Source: JAFNAG01 sp041501225 (GTDB lineage Bacteria > Acidobacteriota > UBA6911). Taken from it: a stretch of DNA of 64,000 nt. The number at the start of each line of letters is the position of its first letter. Positions within the stretch are counted from its first letter, which is position 1. Below the pieces are notes generated by a model, which saw only the letters and a list, made by a program, of their open reading frames with translations, was not told the origin of the DNA and did not search any database. Positions 11,648 to 20,126 of the stretch are shown piece after piece. The stretch lies in the NCBI GenBank assembly GCA_041501225.1, contig JBGQNR010000006.1:11971-75970 (forward strand), read 5' to 3'. The position numbers and the translations under genes were made by a program.

Positions 11648-12919
11648 TCATGCACGCTTTGACAGCACGTTGCGCTCGTATTTTTGCACCTCGACAATCC
11701 AGGCTTCGCCGACCGACACGCCGGCGGACGAGCAATAGAAATCCCAGACTGCGCCCATCGGCAGAGTCCGGGCTTCTTCGAGCAGCGCCAGGCGCGCGGT
11801 GTAATCCCCGGCCGATTCAGCCTGCCTAAGCTTGTCGATCGGCTCCAGCAGGGCCAGCAGCAGCGCCTTGATCATGTTGCGCGCGCCGATGACCCAGGCG
11901 GCAACGCGGTTGATGCTGGCATCGAAATAGTCCAACCCAATGTGGACGCGATGAAGATAGTCGCCCCGCACCAGCTCCTGAGCGATAGCCTGGAGCTCAT
12001 CGGAAAATGTCACCACATGGTCGCTGTCCCAACGCACGCCGCGGCTGACGTGCAATGCAATCTCCGGCAGATACATCAGCACGGAGGAGATCTTGTCTGC
12101 GATCCCCTCGGTGGGGTGGAAATGCCCCGAATCGAGGCAGAGCAGTGTTTCCCGGCTCACGGCGTAGCCGAGATAGAACTCGTGAGATCCGACCACATAG
12201 CTTTCGGATCCGATGCCGAACAATTTCGGTTCCACCGAATCCACGTTCAGCTTTGGGTCGATTTTCGTGGCAAAGATCTGGTCAAGCGCTTCGGCGAGGC
12301 GCTCGCGCGGCGCCTTCCGATCCGCCGGCATGTCTTTCATGCCATCCGGGATCCATAGGTTGGTCAGACAGGGGGTGCCGAGGGCTTTGCCGAAGAAAGC
12401 GCCGATTTCCCGGCAGCGGATACCGTGCTCAACCCAGAACTTCCGGATGCTCTTATCGGGATGGGAGAGCGTGAATCCATCGGCCGCTTTCGGATGAGCG
12501 AAGTAGGTCTGATTAAAGTCCAGCCCCAGCTTGTTGGCCCGGGCCCAGGCGACCCAGTTCCGGAATTGTTCCGGCCCAAGCTCGTTGCGATCGAGCTTTC
12601 TGCCGTCCATCTCTGCGTAGCAGGCGTGAAGATTGAGCCGATGACTTCCGGGGATCAGAGAAATCGCTTTCAGAAAATCGGCTCTCAGCTCGTTCGGAGT
12701 GCGCGCCTTGCCTGGATAGTTGCCCGTAACTGCCAGGCCGCCGCCGAGTCCGGCACCCATGTTTTCGAAGCCGCCGACGTCGTCCCCCTGCCAGCATTGG
12801 ATGGAGATCGGGATCCCCGCCAGTTTTTTCAGGGCGAGATTGGTTTCGACTCCCAATTCCGCATAACGATCCTGGGCGAGTCGGTATGCACGTTCAATCT
12901 TATTTGCTTGGTTTGGCAT
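11648..12919 (-). CDS. rhaA: L-rhamnose isomerase
   Basis: This 423-residue enzyme interconverts L-rhamnose and L-rhamnulose in the cytoplasm (EC 5.3.1.14). It aligns closely along its whole length with the classical E. coli type: IQCWQGDDVGGFEN, TGNYPGKAR, IPGSHRLNLHA, LWIPDGMKD, LFGIGSESYVVGS, the metal-binding LDSGHFHPTEGIADK, VRWDSDHVV and LDYFDASINRVAAW. The start at 12919 (MPNQANKIERAY) matches the E. coli N-terminus; the longer frame adds 24 unmatched residues. The start lies inside the 3' end of the upstream carrier gene (20-bp overlap), so translation is probably coupled. Confidence 0.96.
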   Translation of the reverse strand: MPNQANKIERAYRLAQDRYAELGVETNLALKKLAGIPISIQCWQGDDVGGFENMGAGLGGGLAVTGNYPGKARTPNELRADFLKAISLIPGSHRLNLHACYAEMDGRKLDRNELGPEQFRNWVAWARANKLGLDFNQTYFAHPKAADGFTLSHPDKSIRKFWVEHGIRCREIGAFFGKALGTPCLTNLWIPDGMKDMPADRKAPRERLAEALDQIFATKIDPKLNVDSVEPKLFGIGSESYVVGSHEFYLGYAVSRETLLCLDSGHFHPTEGIADKISSVLMYLPEIALHVSRGVRWDSDHVVTFSDELQAIAQELVRGDYLHRVHIGLDYFDASINRVAAWVIGARNMIKALLLALLEPIDKLRQAESAGDYTARLALLEEARTLPMGAVWDFYCSSAGVSVGEAWIVEVQKYERNVLSKRA

Positions 12920-14195
12920 AAGGTGTTCTCGATGAGATGGATGTCTGTTTCGGCGCTCCGGCGTAAAGTACCACACTCGCGACCACACCAAGAAGGGCCG
13001 TCAAGAAAAAGGTGGCCGTCGCGCCGGAGTTTTTTGCCAGGATCCCTCCAAGGAACGGAAAGACTCCCGCCGCGATGCCTCTGGCGGTGTTTGCCATGCC
13101 GATATAGCGCAGCCGATGCTCCACAGGTGTGAGCCGCAATAGCAAATCAACGCTGGCGACGGCGTCGAATCCGAGAAATACTCCGTTCAGAGCCAAAGTA
13201 ACGCCGAACCCTTGTACCGAGGAGGCAAAGCATGCCCCGAACGCCGCACTCGCAAGACAGAGATAGCCGGCGCCGAGTACGAACCAGGTGTTTCTCTTGC
13301 GCATGAGCCATGCGGCAATGAGTGCAGCGATTCCGGAGCTCATGTTGAGGATGAGGCTGCAGCGGCCGATGTACTCGTCGCGCACCGCCGAGGCAGCGCC
13401 GGCGTACAATCGATCCAGCGATATGGTTGTGTACAGAGCTGTGCTCATGGTATGGGCAGAGGAGAGCACGAATGCGAGGACGACGAATCGAAACACCGCG
13501 TCCTTGCGAAGAATCCCTGCCATCTCGCCGGTGAAATCACGAATGCCGGCGGGTGGATTGGCTAAGGGGTATCTGGCCTCTTTCAAGTAGCAGAGCGAAA
13601 AATGCGACACCCACCAGAACAGCGCGCCGATCAAAAACACGCGCGCGTAGTTGGCGGGAAAATCAAAGGTCCCGAGCGCAGACATTACCAGGACGCCCCC
13701 GAGGATGAAGGCTAGTTGTCCGACGAAGACACGGATGCCAAGAACCCTGCCCCGGCGGCTGTCCTCCACCCATCGTCCGACGAGGTCGGTCCATAGCGGA
13801 GCGTTGATCCCCCAGGCGCACACGCTGATGCCATAAAGAATGAAGAAAAGCGGCAGGAGCCAACCGTGCAAATTCCTGGAAAAAAATGCCAGCAAAAACA
13901 GGGGGGTGGCAGCGAGCCGGAAGATCATGCTCGACTTGAGAAATACGCCGGTTTTCTGCTGATGGGAATCAAAGAGCCAGGAAGTAATCAACTGCGTGCC
14001 TTGCATGCCTAATGAATAGGTGGCAACCACACCGTTGATCACCAATGGATCTCTGCTGAAATGAGTCAAAAACCCGGGGAGAATGGTGAAAGGAAAGAAG
14101 GCCGCATACCCCAAGCCGAAGAATATGCCATCCAGATAAATCAGCAGGGCGTTGCGTCGGGTGTTGTTTCTCAGCTCGGTGAGGAAGTCTTCCAT
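12900..14195 (-). CDS. MFS transporter, probable rhamnose/fucose-type sugar carrier
   Basis: This protein of about 431 residues has twelve hydrophobic segments. MFS features include LGMQGTQLITSWLFD in the loop after the second helix region, and WGINAPLWTDLVGRWVEDSRRGRVLG, whose ends resemble the DxxGRR/RG loop motif. It lies between rhaB and rhaA on the same strand and overlaps rhaA, so uptake of L-rhamnose or a related deoxy sugar is likely. It does not resemble E. coli RhaT. The start is uncertain: the ATG at 14195 gives a short cytosolic N-terminus, a GTG 15 nt further upstream is possible, and the longest frame runs back into rhaB. Confidence 0.8.
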   Translation of the reverse strand: MEDFLTELRNNTRRNALLIYLDGIFFGLGYAAFFPFTILPGFLTHFSRDPLVINGVVATYSLGMQGTQLITSWLFDSHQQKTGVFLKSSMIFRLAATPLFLLAFFSRNLHGWLLPLFFILYGISVCAWGINAPLWTDLVGRWVEDSRRGRVLGIRVFVGQLAFILGGVLVMSALGTFDFPANYARVFLIGALFWWVSHFSLCYLKEARYPLANPPAGIRDFTGEMAGILRKDAVFRFVVLAFVLSSAHTMSTALYTTISLDRLYAGAASAVRDEYIGRCSLILNMSSGIAALIAAWLMRKRNTWFVLGAGYLCLASAAFGACFASSVQGFGVTLALNGVFLGFDAVASVDLLLRLTPVEHRLRYIGMANTARGIAAGVFPFLGGILAKNSGATATFFLTALLGVVASVVLYAGAPKQTSISSRTPYAKPSK

Positions 14196-14283
14196 TTTGC
14201 GAACGCGCACTCCTGATGCGGGGAACCAGGAAATCCTCGCGGATGTTGCACAGTTTCCGAAGTGCTGCAGCCGAAACGAATCA

Positions 14284-15756
14284 TCATTCCTGCAGCCGGC
14301 AGAATCGTTGGTACGCCTCTTCCCACAGGCCGGCATCTCTAGGCTCGTAGGTGATCGGCGGAAAGGACTCCCGCACAATTTGCCGCGCGGCTTGGAGCGA
14401 GGGCAACCGGCCCAGCGCGATCGCCTGCACGAGGACGTTGCCGATTCCCGTGCACTCGGCCGGGCCTGCCAATACCGGGATGCCTATGGCGTCCGCAGTA
14501 AGCCTGTTCAAGAGGGAGTTCTTGCTGCCGCCGCCGACGATGTGGAGTTGAGCCAGTTTTTTGCCTGTGGCTCGTTCCAGCTTTCCCATGGTCTGTCGAT
14601 AGCACAGGGCCAGGCTTTCCAATGCGCATCGGATCGTGGCGCCAGGTGTGCCGGGAACCGGCTGACCGGTTGTCCGGCAATATTCGGCGATTTTTTCGTG
14701 CATCCTGCCGGGTTTGCCGAACCCATCATTCTGGGGATCAACAAATGCCTTAAGGGGCTCCGCTTCCTCGGCCAAGGTTGCCAGTTTCTCGTAACTGTAT
14801 TCCTGACCCTCCCGGGCCCAGGCGCGCCGGCATTCCTGCACAATCCAAAGGCCGACGATGTTTTTTAAAAAACGGATGCGACTGCCAAAACCCACTTCGT
14901 TCGTGAAGTTGAATTGCCGGCTCCATGGCGTGATGATCGGCTGCGGAGTTTCAATGCCAAGCAGAGACCACGTTCCTGAACTGAGATAAGCCCAATCTTC
15001 TCCATCCGCTGGAACTGCGGCTACTGCGGCTGCGGTATCGTGCGAACAGCCGGCGATTACCTGGACCTCCTTGAGCCCTGTTTCCGCGGCAATTGCGGGT
15101 AACAGCAGGCCCAGCCGGGTGCCGGAGGCAACGATTTCCGGCAGGATCCTCGGCGGCAGGCCGAACTTTTCGACGAGCTTTGCCGACCAGGCGCGCGCGC
15201 AGGGATTGTATAGCTGGGTTGTACTCGCAAGGGACTCCTCAGCCTTGCCGACGCCGGAAAACAGGAAATTGAAGTAATCCCCGATGTTGAGAAACTTGTC
15301 TGCGACGCCTAGAATCTCGGCCCGGTGCAGCGCGTCGGCGTGCAGCTGGTAAATCGTGTTGATCGGCATGAATTGGATGCCGGTCTCGGCAAAGATCTCA
15401 TCTGCAGAAACAACCTGGAACGCGCGCTCCAATGCGCCTTCGGTACGCGCGTCGCGGTAGTGGTAGGGAACCGACAGGAGCGGCTCGTCTCTGTGCAGCA
15501 ACACGTAATCGACGCCCCAGGAGTCGGAACTGATCCCGGCCACGGAGACCCCGAGTGCCGCCACTTTGCGGAGACCGGCCTTCAATTCCTCAAAGATGTG
15601 CAGCACATCCCAGCGCAGGGAGTCCGCGACCGCGATCGGACCGTTCGGAAAGCGGTGAATCTCCTCGACGTCGAGATGCCCGTCTTCCAGGGAACCAAGC
15701 AGGACGCGGCCACTCTCAGCGCCCAGATCAAAAGCGACATAGCGATCGATTGCCAT
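14284..15756 (-). CDS. rhaB: Rhamnulokinase
   Basis: This 490-residue FGGY-family kinase phosphorylates L-rhamnulose at O-1 with ATP. The N-terminal ATPase segment DLGAESGRVLL and GISSDSWGVDYVLL match RhaB. The catalytic Asp region is GCSHDTAAAVAAVP, the adenosine-binding segment is SSGTWSLLG, and HIVGGGSKNSLLNRLTAD closes the C-lobe nucleotide site. It is followed on the same strand by the carrier and rhaA, and preceded by fucI. No rhamnulose-1-phosphate aldolase (rhaD) or lactaldehyde enzyme is in this block, so the pathway must be completed elsewhere. Confidence 0.94.
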   Translation of the reverse strand: MAIDRYVAFDLGAESGRVLLGSLEDGHLDVEEIHRFPNGPIAVADSLRWDVLHIFEELKAGLRKVAALGVSVAGISSDSWGVDYVLLHRDEPLLSVPYHYRDARTEGALERAFQVVSADEIFAETGIQFMPINTIYQLHADALHRAEILGVADKFLNIGDYFNFLFSGVGKAEESLASTTQLYNPCARAWSAKLVEKFGLPPRILPEIVASGTRLGLLLPAIAAETGLKEVQVIAGCSHDTAAAVAAVPADGEDWAYLSSGTWSLLGIETPQPIITPWSRQFNFTNEVGFGSRIRFLKNIVGLWIVQECRRAWAREGQEYSYEKLATLAEEAEPLKAFVDPQNDGFGKPGRMHEKIAEYCRTTGQPVPGTPGATIRCALESLALCYRQTMGKLERATGKKLAQLHIVGGGSKNSLLNRLTADAIGIPVLAGPAECTGIGNVLVQAIALGRLPSLQAARQIVRESFPPITYEPRDAGLWEEAYQRFCRLQE

Positions 15757-15797
15757 AATTCCAATCTGCTCCTGCTCTATTCAAGCATGCCGCGCTG

Positions 15798-15827
15798 CAA
15801 AAGCAGCCCCGAAGATCACAAAAAGAC
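15798..15827 (+). repeat. Short copy of AAAGCAGCC(A/C)CGAAGA repeat
   Basis: The sequence CAAAAGCAGCCCCGAAGATC followed by ACAAAAAGACC matches the leader of the elements at 7716 and 17728. It fills the small gap between fucI and rhaB. Confidence 0.5.
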
Positions 15828-15830
15828 CGA

Positions 15831-17648
15831 TTAGTACTTTCCGTACAGGGGGCCGAAATTGGCACAGGCGCGGAAGTCGGCACCCTGCGGCTCATGGGCG
15901 CCGAATGCGGCCCATGCGCTCGGGCGGAAGATGTCCTCCTCGCGCACATTGTGCATGTAGACCGGAATTCTCAGCATGGCGGCCAGCGTGATCAGGTGGC
16001 GGCCGATATGCCCGTACGAATAGGCGCAGTGATTGGCACCCCAATGATTCATTACCGAATAGACATCACGGAAAGGTCCGATTCCCGTCAGATTCGGCGC
16101 GAACCAGGTCGTGGGCCATGTCTCGTTGGTGCGCCGATCGAGAATCCGGTGCACCTTTTCCGGCAAGGATGCCGTCCAGCCTTCCGCAATCTGCAGGGCG
16201 GGTCCAAGCCCTTTTACTACGTTGATGCGGGCCGCGGTTACGGGCATGCCGCCGTGGGTCAGATAGCTGGAGGAGAATCCGCCGCCGCGGAAGTATTCCA
16301 CGATGGATGGGTACCAGGTTGTGGCTTTCAGGCACACCTCGGCTTCACGCGCGGTAATCTCCCAGTAGGGTTTCATGGCCGGTTGTCCGTTGCGTTTCTG
16401 CCGTCCGCTGCCATCGAGCGCAGCCGGCCCCGAATTGATGAAATGCAGCAAGCCGCCGGCTGCCCTGCCGGTCATCTTGTGCCCGGTCACGCGCTGCACC
16501 GCCGCAGGACTCCAGTAGGTGCGCACGTCCGCAAACACCTGGGCCGTGCCGGTCAGCAGGTGGCCAAGCAACATCGTGGCTCCGTTGAGAGCGTCATTTT
16601 CGGTGGCGACCATAAAGGGTTCGCGGACGCCGTTCCAATCGAAGGACGAAGAGAGCATCGCTTCGAGAAAGTCGCCGTTGGGGAAATGGTCCGTCCATTG
16701 TCGCTGGCCCTGGAAGCCGGCGGCGAGGGCATTGTGACCCAGGGCTTCCTCGCCGAATCCCAGATCGGCCAGGCGCGGATTGCCGATCATCAAGTCGCGC
16801 GCGATCATCGCCATCTTGACGCAGGCTTCCCAGTCCCAGTCCTTCTGCTGACGTTTGCGCTGAACCTCGGGTTTGTTGGTATCCCGGCCTTCCTTGCAGT
16901 TCTGCCGGGTCCATGCCAGGGCGTGCTCAAATTCCTGCGGGTCAAAAATATTCTCGTCGATGCGGCGCACGAACTCGACCATGTCGATTACCTCGACCCG
17001 CATCCCCAGGTAGCTCTCGAAAAACGCATGATCGACAATGGAGCCCGCGATGCCCATCGATACGCCGCCCATCGACAGATAGGACTTGCCGCGCATCGTG
17101 GCGACCGCCAGGCCTGCGCGGGCGAATTGCAGCAGCTTCTCCTGCACATCCGGCGGGATTTCGGTGTCCTTGCGATCCTGCACATCGCGCCCGTAGATAT
17201 TGAAGACCGGCAGCCCCTTCTGGTTGTGTCCGGCCGAGACGGCTGCAAGATACACGGCGCCGGGCCGTTCCGTGCCGTTGAAGCCCCAGACAGCCTTGGG
17301 GGTGTGCGGGTCTGTGTCCATCGTCTCTGAGCCGTAACACCAGCAGGGCGTGACGGTGAGCGAGACGCCGACGCCTGAGCGCCGGAATTTCTCGGCGGCG
17401 GCCGCGGCTTCGGCCACTCCGCCGATGCAGCTGTCGGCAATCACGCATTCCACCTTCATGCCATTGGCGTGCCGCAGGTTCGTTGACAAAAACTGCGCCG
17501 CATCTCTTGCCATCGCCATGGTTTGATTTTCCAGCGATTCGCGCACTCCTCCCAATCGCCCATCGATGGCGGGGCGAATTCCGATCTTGGGCATTTCCCC
17601 TACCAGGCGATTGCAGGGGCCGTTCACAGTAAGGCTGCTTTTTCCCAT
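15831..17648 (-). CDS. fucI: L-fucose isomerase
   Basis: This 605-residue ketol isomerase (EC 5.3.1.25, with known side activity on D-arabinose) is nearly colinear with E. coli FucI. Matches include KIGIRPAIDGRLGGVRESLE, TPCWCYGSETMD, WGFNGTERPGAVYLAA, KSYLSMGGVSMGIAGSIVDH and GFQGQRQWTDHFPNGD. The active-site residues are present: Glu in VATENDALNG, Asp in FADVRTYWSP and His in NHWGANH. It lies directly upstream of rhaB. Fuculokinase and fuculose-phosphate aldolase are not nearby, so RhaB may accept the product, or the rest of the route lies elsewhere. Confidence 0.96.
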   Translation of the reverse strand: MGKSSLTVNGPCNRLVGEMPKIGIRPAIDGRLGGVRESLENQTMAMARDAAQFLSTNLRHANGMKVECVIADSCIGGVAEAAAAAEKFRRSGVGVSLTVTPCWCYGSETMDTDPHTPKAVWGFNGTERPGAVYLAAVSAGHNQKGLPVFNIYGRDVQDRKDTEIPPDVQEKLLQFARAGLAVATMRGKSYLSMGGVSMGIAGSIVDHAFFESYLGMRVEVIDMVEFVRRIDENIFDPQEFEHALAWTRQNCKEGRDTNKPEVQRKRQQKDWDWEACVKMAMIARDLMIGNPRLADLGFGEEALGHNALAAGFQGQRQWTDHFPNGDFLEAMLSSSFDWNGVREPFMVATENDALNGATMLLGHLLTGTAQVFADVRTYWSPAAVQRVTGHKMTGRAAGGLLHFINSGPAALDGSGRQKRNGQPAMKPYWEITAREAEVCLKATTWYPSIVEYFRGGGFSSSYLTHGGMPVTAARINVVKGLGPALQIAEGWTASLPEKVHRILDRRTNETWPTTWFAPNLTGIGPFRDVYSVMNHWGANHCAYSYGHIGRHLITLAAMLRIPVYMHNVREEDIFRPSAWAAFGAHEPQGADFRACANFGPLYGKY

Positions 17649-17727
17649 GGCTCAGGTCCTTTCGATATTTTCCCCATTATCCTTAAAATGCGCGTGCGAT
17701 TGGAAACGATTTTTGCCACTATCCCTC

Positions 17728-18185
17728 AAAAGCAGCCACGAAGAGAACGAAACGATAAAACCGCCTGCAAAATCTCATCGCAGAGGTTGCAGAGAGATTG
17801 AACCGCAGATAAAGGCAGAGGAACGCACATATCGGACGAGACCTTGCTGCGACCCTCTCCGGCGCGGCCTCCGGCCACGGTCCTGGTTCGGGTGCCGTGA
17901 GAAAGAGCGCAGACAGGGCAAAGGCCCTTTATGTGCGCCTGCAGGCGTTCTTTCTCACGGCACCCGAACCAGGACCGTGCAACGCAAAGCGTTGGCGCCG
18001 GAGAGGGTCGCAGCAAGGCCTCGTCCGGCCAACCTAAGCAACGGATCAGCGTTCCTCTGCGTTCATCTGCGGTCGATATCCGTGCCTCGTCAGTGAAAAA
18101 TCCTTCGAAGCCCGCGACGCATTTGCAGACATACAGTAGGAATGCTGCACCAGAGCGATGTTTTGTGTTTTTCGTGGCTGCCTTT
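17728..18185. repeat. Nested long palindrome upstream of fucI
   Basis: In the 602-bp non-coding gap between fucI and gsk there are four concentric inverted-repeat layers. The outer arms are AAAGCAGCCACGAA (17729) and its complement (18171-18185). The next arms are at 17802-17826 and 18049-18073 (23 of 25 match). Then come about 32 bp at 17833-17864 and 17996-18027 with one mismatch. The innermost arms at 17876-17905 and 17950-17979 are perfect over 30 bp, leaving a 44-nt loop. Outer layers carry the CCGCAGAT/CTCTGCG style also seen at 7767-7838. A transcript of it would fold into a very long hairpin. Confidence 0.85.
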
Positions 18186-18250
18186 GCATTTTCCAGCCAG
18201 AGCGCAAAGAGACCACGGAGGAAGTCCTGCGCGCCGGCACGGGAGCGCTG

Positions 18251-19534
18251 CTATGGTTCCGGTTCGCCCTTGCTCAGTCCCTCGGCGGAATTGAGCCGGG
18301 GAGGGCTCTTCAGAACCTCGTAGCAGACTGAGTTGGCATACTTCGCGATTTGCGCGATCGAGGAATATGTGAGATAGGACTCGCGGTGTTTTTCGCTCTC
18401 CGGCACCTGGCCGCGGCTGTAGGTATTTGCACAGATATCGTGAATGAGGGCAGCCAGGGCTGCGTCGCCCGCGCCGTTGGTACTTTCGAAATGTGCGGGC
18501 CCTCCCAGGTAAGGATTAATGTGGGTATAAATTTTCATAGGGCATTCGCAGTCTTTTCTTCTCTGCACCCGAGAGTATTCGTATTTGTTGTAGTTGGTGA
18601 TTCCCTTGGAGTGGAGCTCGTAGCCGGTTTTGCGACGATTCTTCTCGTCCACCCATCCGCCGATGTAGAGACCCTTCTTGCCGTCTGTGATCAAAACCAT
18701 GTCGGTGTAGCCCAGGATCTCGTCCAGAGCCAGGATCGGATTCTCGTTCTGGACCAGCGCCAATGCCTCTTCGGCGTTCATCGCGGCTACGTTGACACCG
18801 CTTTTCAAAAGCTGAAATGCAAACTCCCTCTTTTCCTCGACAAGTGCGGCCAAGCCCAGGCTGAGCACCACAGGTAACCCGGCATCCCAAGCCGTGCGCA
18901 TTAGCATTCTCTGGGCTTCGTGGATGGGGTCATCCTGGTTCCGAAAGAGGAAGAGGGAGGCGACGGCGCAGGATGAACGGCGGATCAGATCCAAGGGGAG
19001 CGCAGGCGCGGGGTAGAGATTGGCGATTCCGGGAGCGATCGCGAAGCTGCGCTCTCCATCGGGAGCGACGAAGGTGATGGCTCTGCCGATCGGGCCGGCG
19101 CCCAGCTGCATCTGATCCAGAATCACCAGCGGCGACGTCGTCCGAACGTAGCGGAACGCATGATCCGAGAGCCGGATGTTCTCGCTTATCATGCCCAGGA
19201 GAAGAGATTCACGGCCCGAAAGCACGGAATAATTGTGCAGCGTGTTTCCCACTGCGCCGCCGGCATTGGAGGATCGAATAAGGCCGTGCTCGAGTCCATA
19301 CCTGTCGATCTCGTTGATTTCATGATCCGGGAGATGGACGGAATATTGTTTGCTCAGGCCGAAGCGGTTCAGAACTGCGTTGTCGCACTTGAAGACGATG
19401 TCGACAATGGTTTGATCGATACCCACGACATCATAGGCCTGCAGGCCGGTATCGGGCTCATCGTCCAGAAAATTCTCAGCAGTTTTTGTGGAAGGGAAAA
19501 AGTGGGTCCGCCTTCGTTGGCCGGGAGATCTCAT
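18251..19534 (-). CDS. gsk: Guanosine-inosine kinase (PfkB/ribokinase family)
   Basis: This 427-residue purine-nucleoside salvage kinase phosphorylates guanosine or inosine to the 5'-monophosphate. It aligns with E. coli Gsk throughout: SPGQRRRTHFFP, VVGIDQTIVDI, AGGAVGNTLHNYSVL, the GPIGRAITFV segment, HINPYLGGP, and the PfkB signature NGAGDAALAAL containing the catalytic Asp. The second of two adjacent ATGs (19534) is preferred because GGAG lies 6 nt before it and the start then matches Gsk. The role in a sugar-catabolic neighbourhood is probably incidental. Confidence 0.92.
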   Translation of the reverse strand: MRSPGQRRRTHFFPSTKTAENFLDDEPDTGLQAYDVVGIDQTIVDIVFKCDNAVLNRFGLSKQYSVHLPDHEINEIDRYGLEHGLIRSSNAGGAVGNTLHNYSVLSGRESLLLGMISENIRLSDHAFRYVRTTSPLVILDQMQLGAGPIGRAITFVAPDGERSFAIAPGIANLYPAPALPLDLIRRSSCAVASLFLFRNQDDPIHEAQRMLMRTAWDAGLPVVLSLGLAALVEEKREFAFQLLKSGVNVAAMNAEEALALVQNENPILALDEILGYTDMVLITDGKKGLYIGGWVDEKNRRKTGYELHSKGITNYNKYEYSRVQRRKDCECPMKIYTHINPYLGGPAHFESTNGAGDAALAALIHDICANTYSRGQVPESEKHRESYLTYSSIAQIAKYANSVCYEVLKSPPRLNSAEGLSKGEPEP

Positions 19535-19638
19535 CATGGGCTCCGTTTTTCGGTGGTGCGCCGGCAGCAGTTTTTAGGGTGTTCTTTTCGAAACGTCAAC
19601 GGCAAGGTATCGTACATCAAGACAGAACGGAGGAAAGT

Positions 19639-20043
19639 ATGAAAAGAGCGACCATTCTTGCCCTTTTGGGATTACTCATGACCGTTATGGCCGGGGTACT
19701 CTTCGCACAGTTCCCGGACATCAGTGCAACCTGGGTGGGGACAACCGATTTTCCCAATACCCCTAATGAAGATCCTGTAACGCTGGTCCTGAAAAAGGCA
19801 GGAACCTCCTATACCGGCACGATCACGGTGGCCACGGCCAAAGAGGTCCCCTTGGAGAATTTCAAGATCGAGGATGAAGACACATTCAGCTTTGACTTCG
19901 TGATGCCTATAGGGAATGACAAAGTGAAAGTCAAAGCGAGACTTGATGTCATAAGCGATAAGGTGGATGGCAACAAGCTGATGGGCGGATGGTACATGGA
20001 ATCCGGCGACTACGGCAGCCTGGATCTGACCCGCAAAAAATAG
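19639..20043 (+). CDS. Small exported protein, beta-rich, unknown function
   Basis: This 134-residue protein has a clear signal peptide (MKRATILALLGLLMTVMAGV, cleavage near LFAQ) and a strong GGAGG site. The mature part is about 110 residues and beta-rich: ATWVGTTDF, VTLVLKKAGTSYTGTITV, KVKVKARLDV, ending GGWYMESGDYGSLDLTRKK. This resembles small lipocalin-like or calycin-type exported proteins common in this kind of genome. No enzyme motif is present. Confidence 0.8.
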   Translation: MKRATILALLGLLMTVMAGVLFAQFPDISATWVGTTDFPNTPNEDPVTLVLKKAGTSYTGTITVATAKEVPLENFKIEDEDTFSFDFVMPIGNDKVKVKARLDVISDKVDGNKLMGGWYMESGDYGSLDLTRKK

Positions 20044-20126
20044 TGCGCAGCCACGCAATCCGATACTTCTGCATACCTGGAAAACCTGGGGCGCATCCTG
20101 GCTACATAGAAAGGGAGTTGCATCCT

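Noticed and set aside
15894..17330. 478-codon frame antisense to fucI
   Set aside because: It is the complement of a well-conserved gene in a GC-rich genome, with no homology or ribosome site.
17566..18323. Several frames across the gap upstream of fucI
   Set aside because: Similar peptides on both strands (containing SWFGCREKER) simply reflect the palindrome; they are not proteins.
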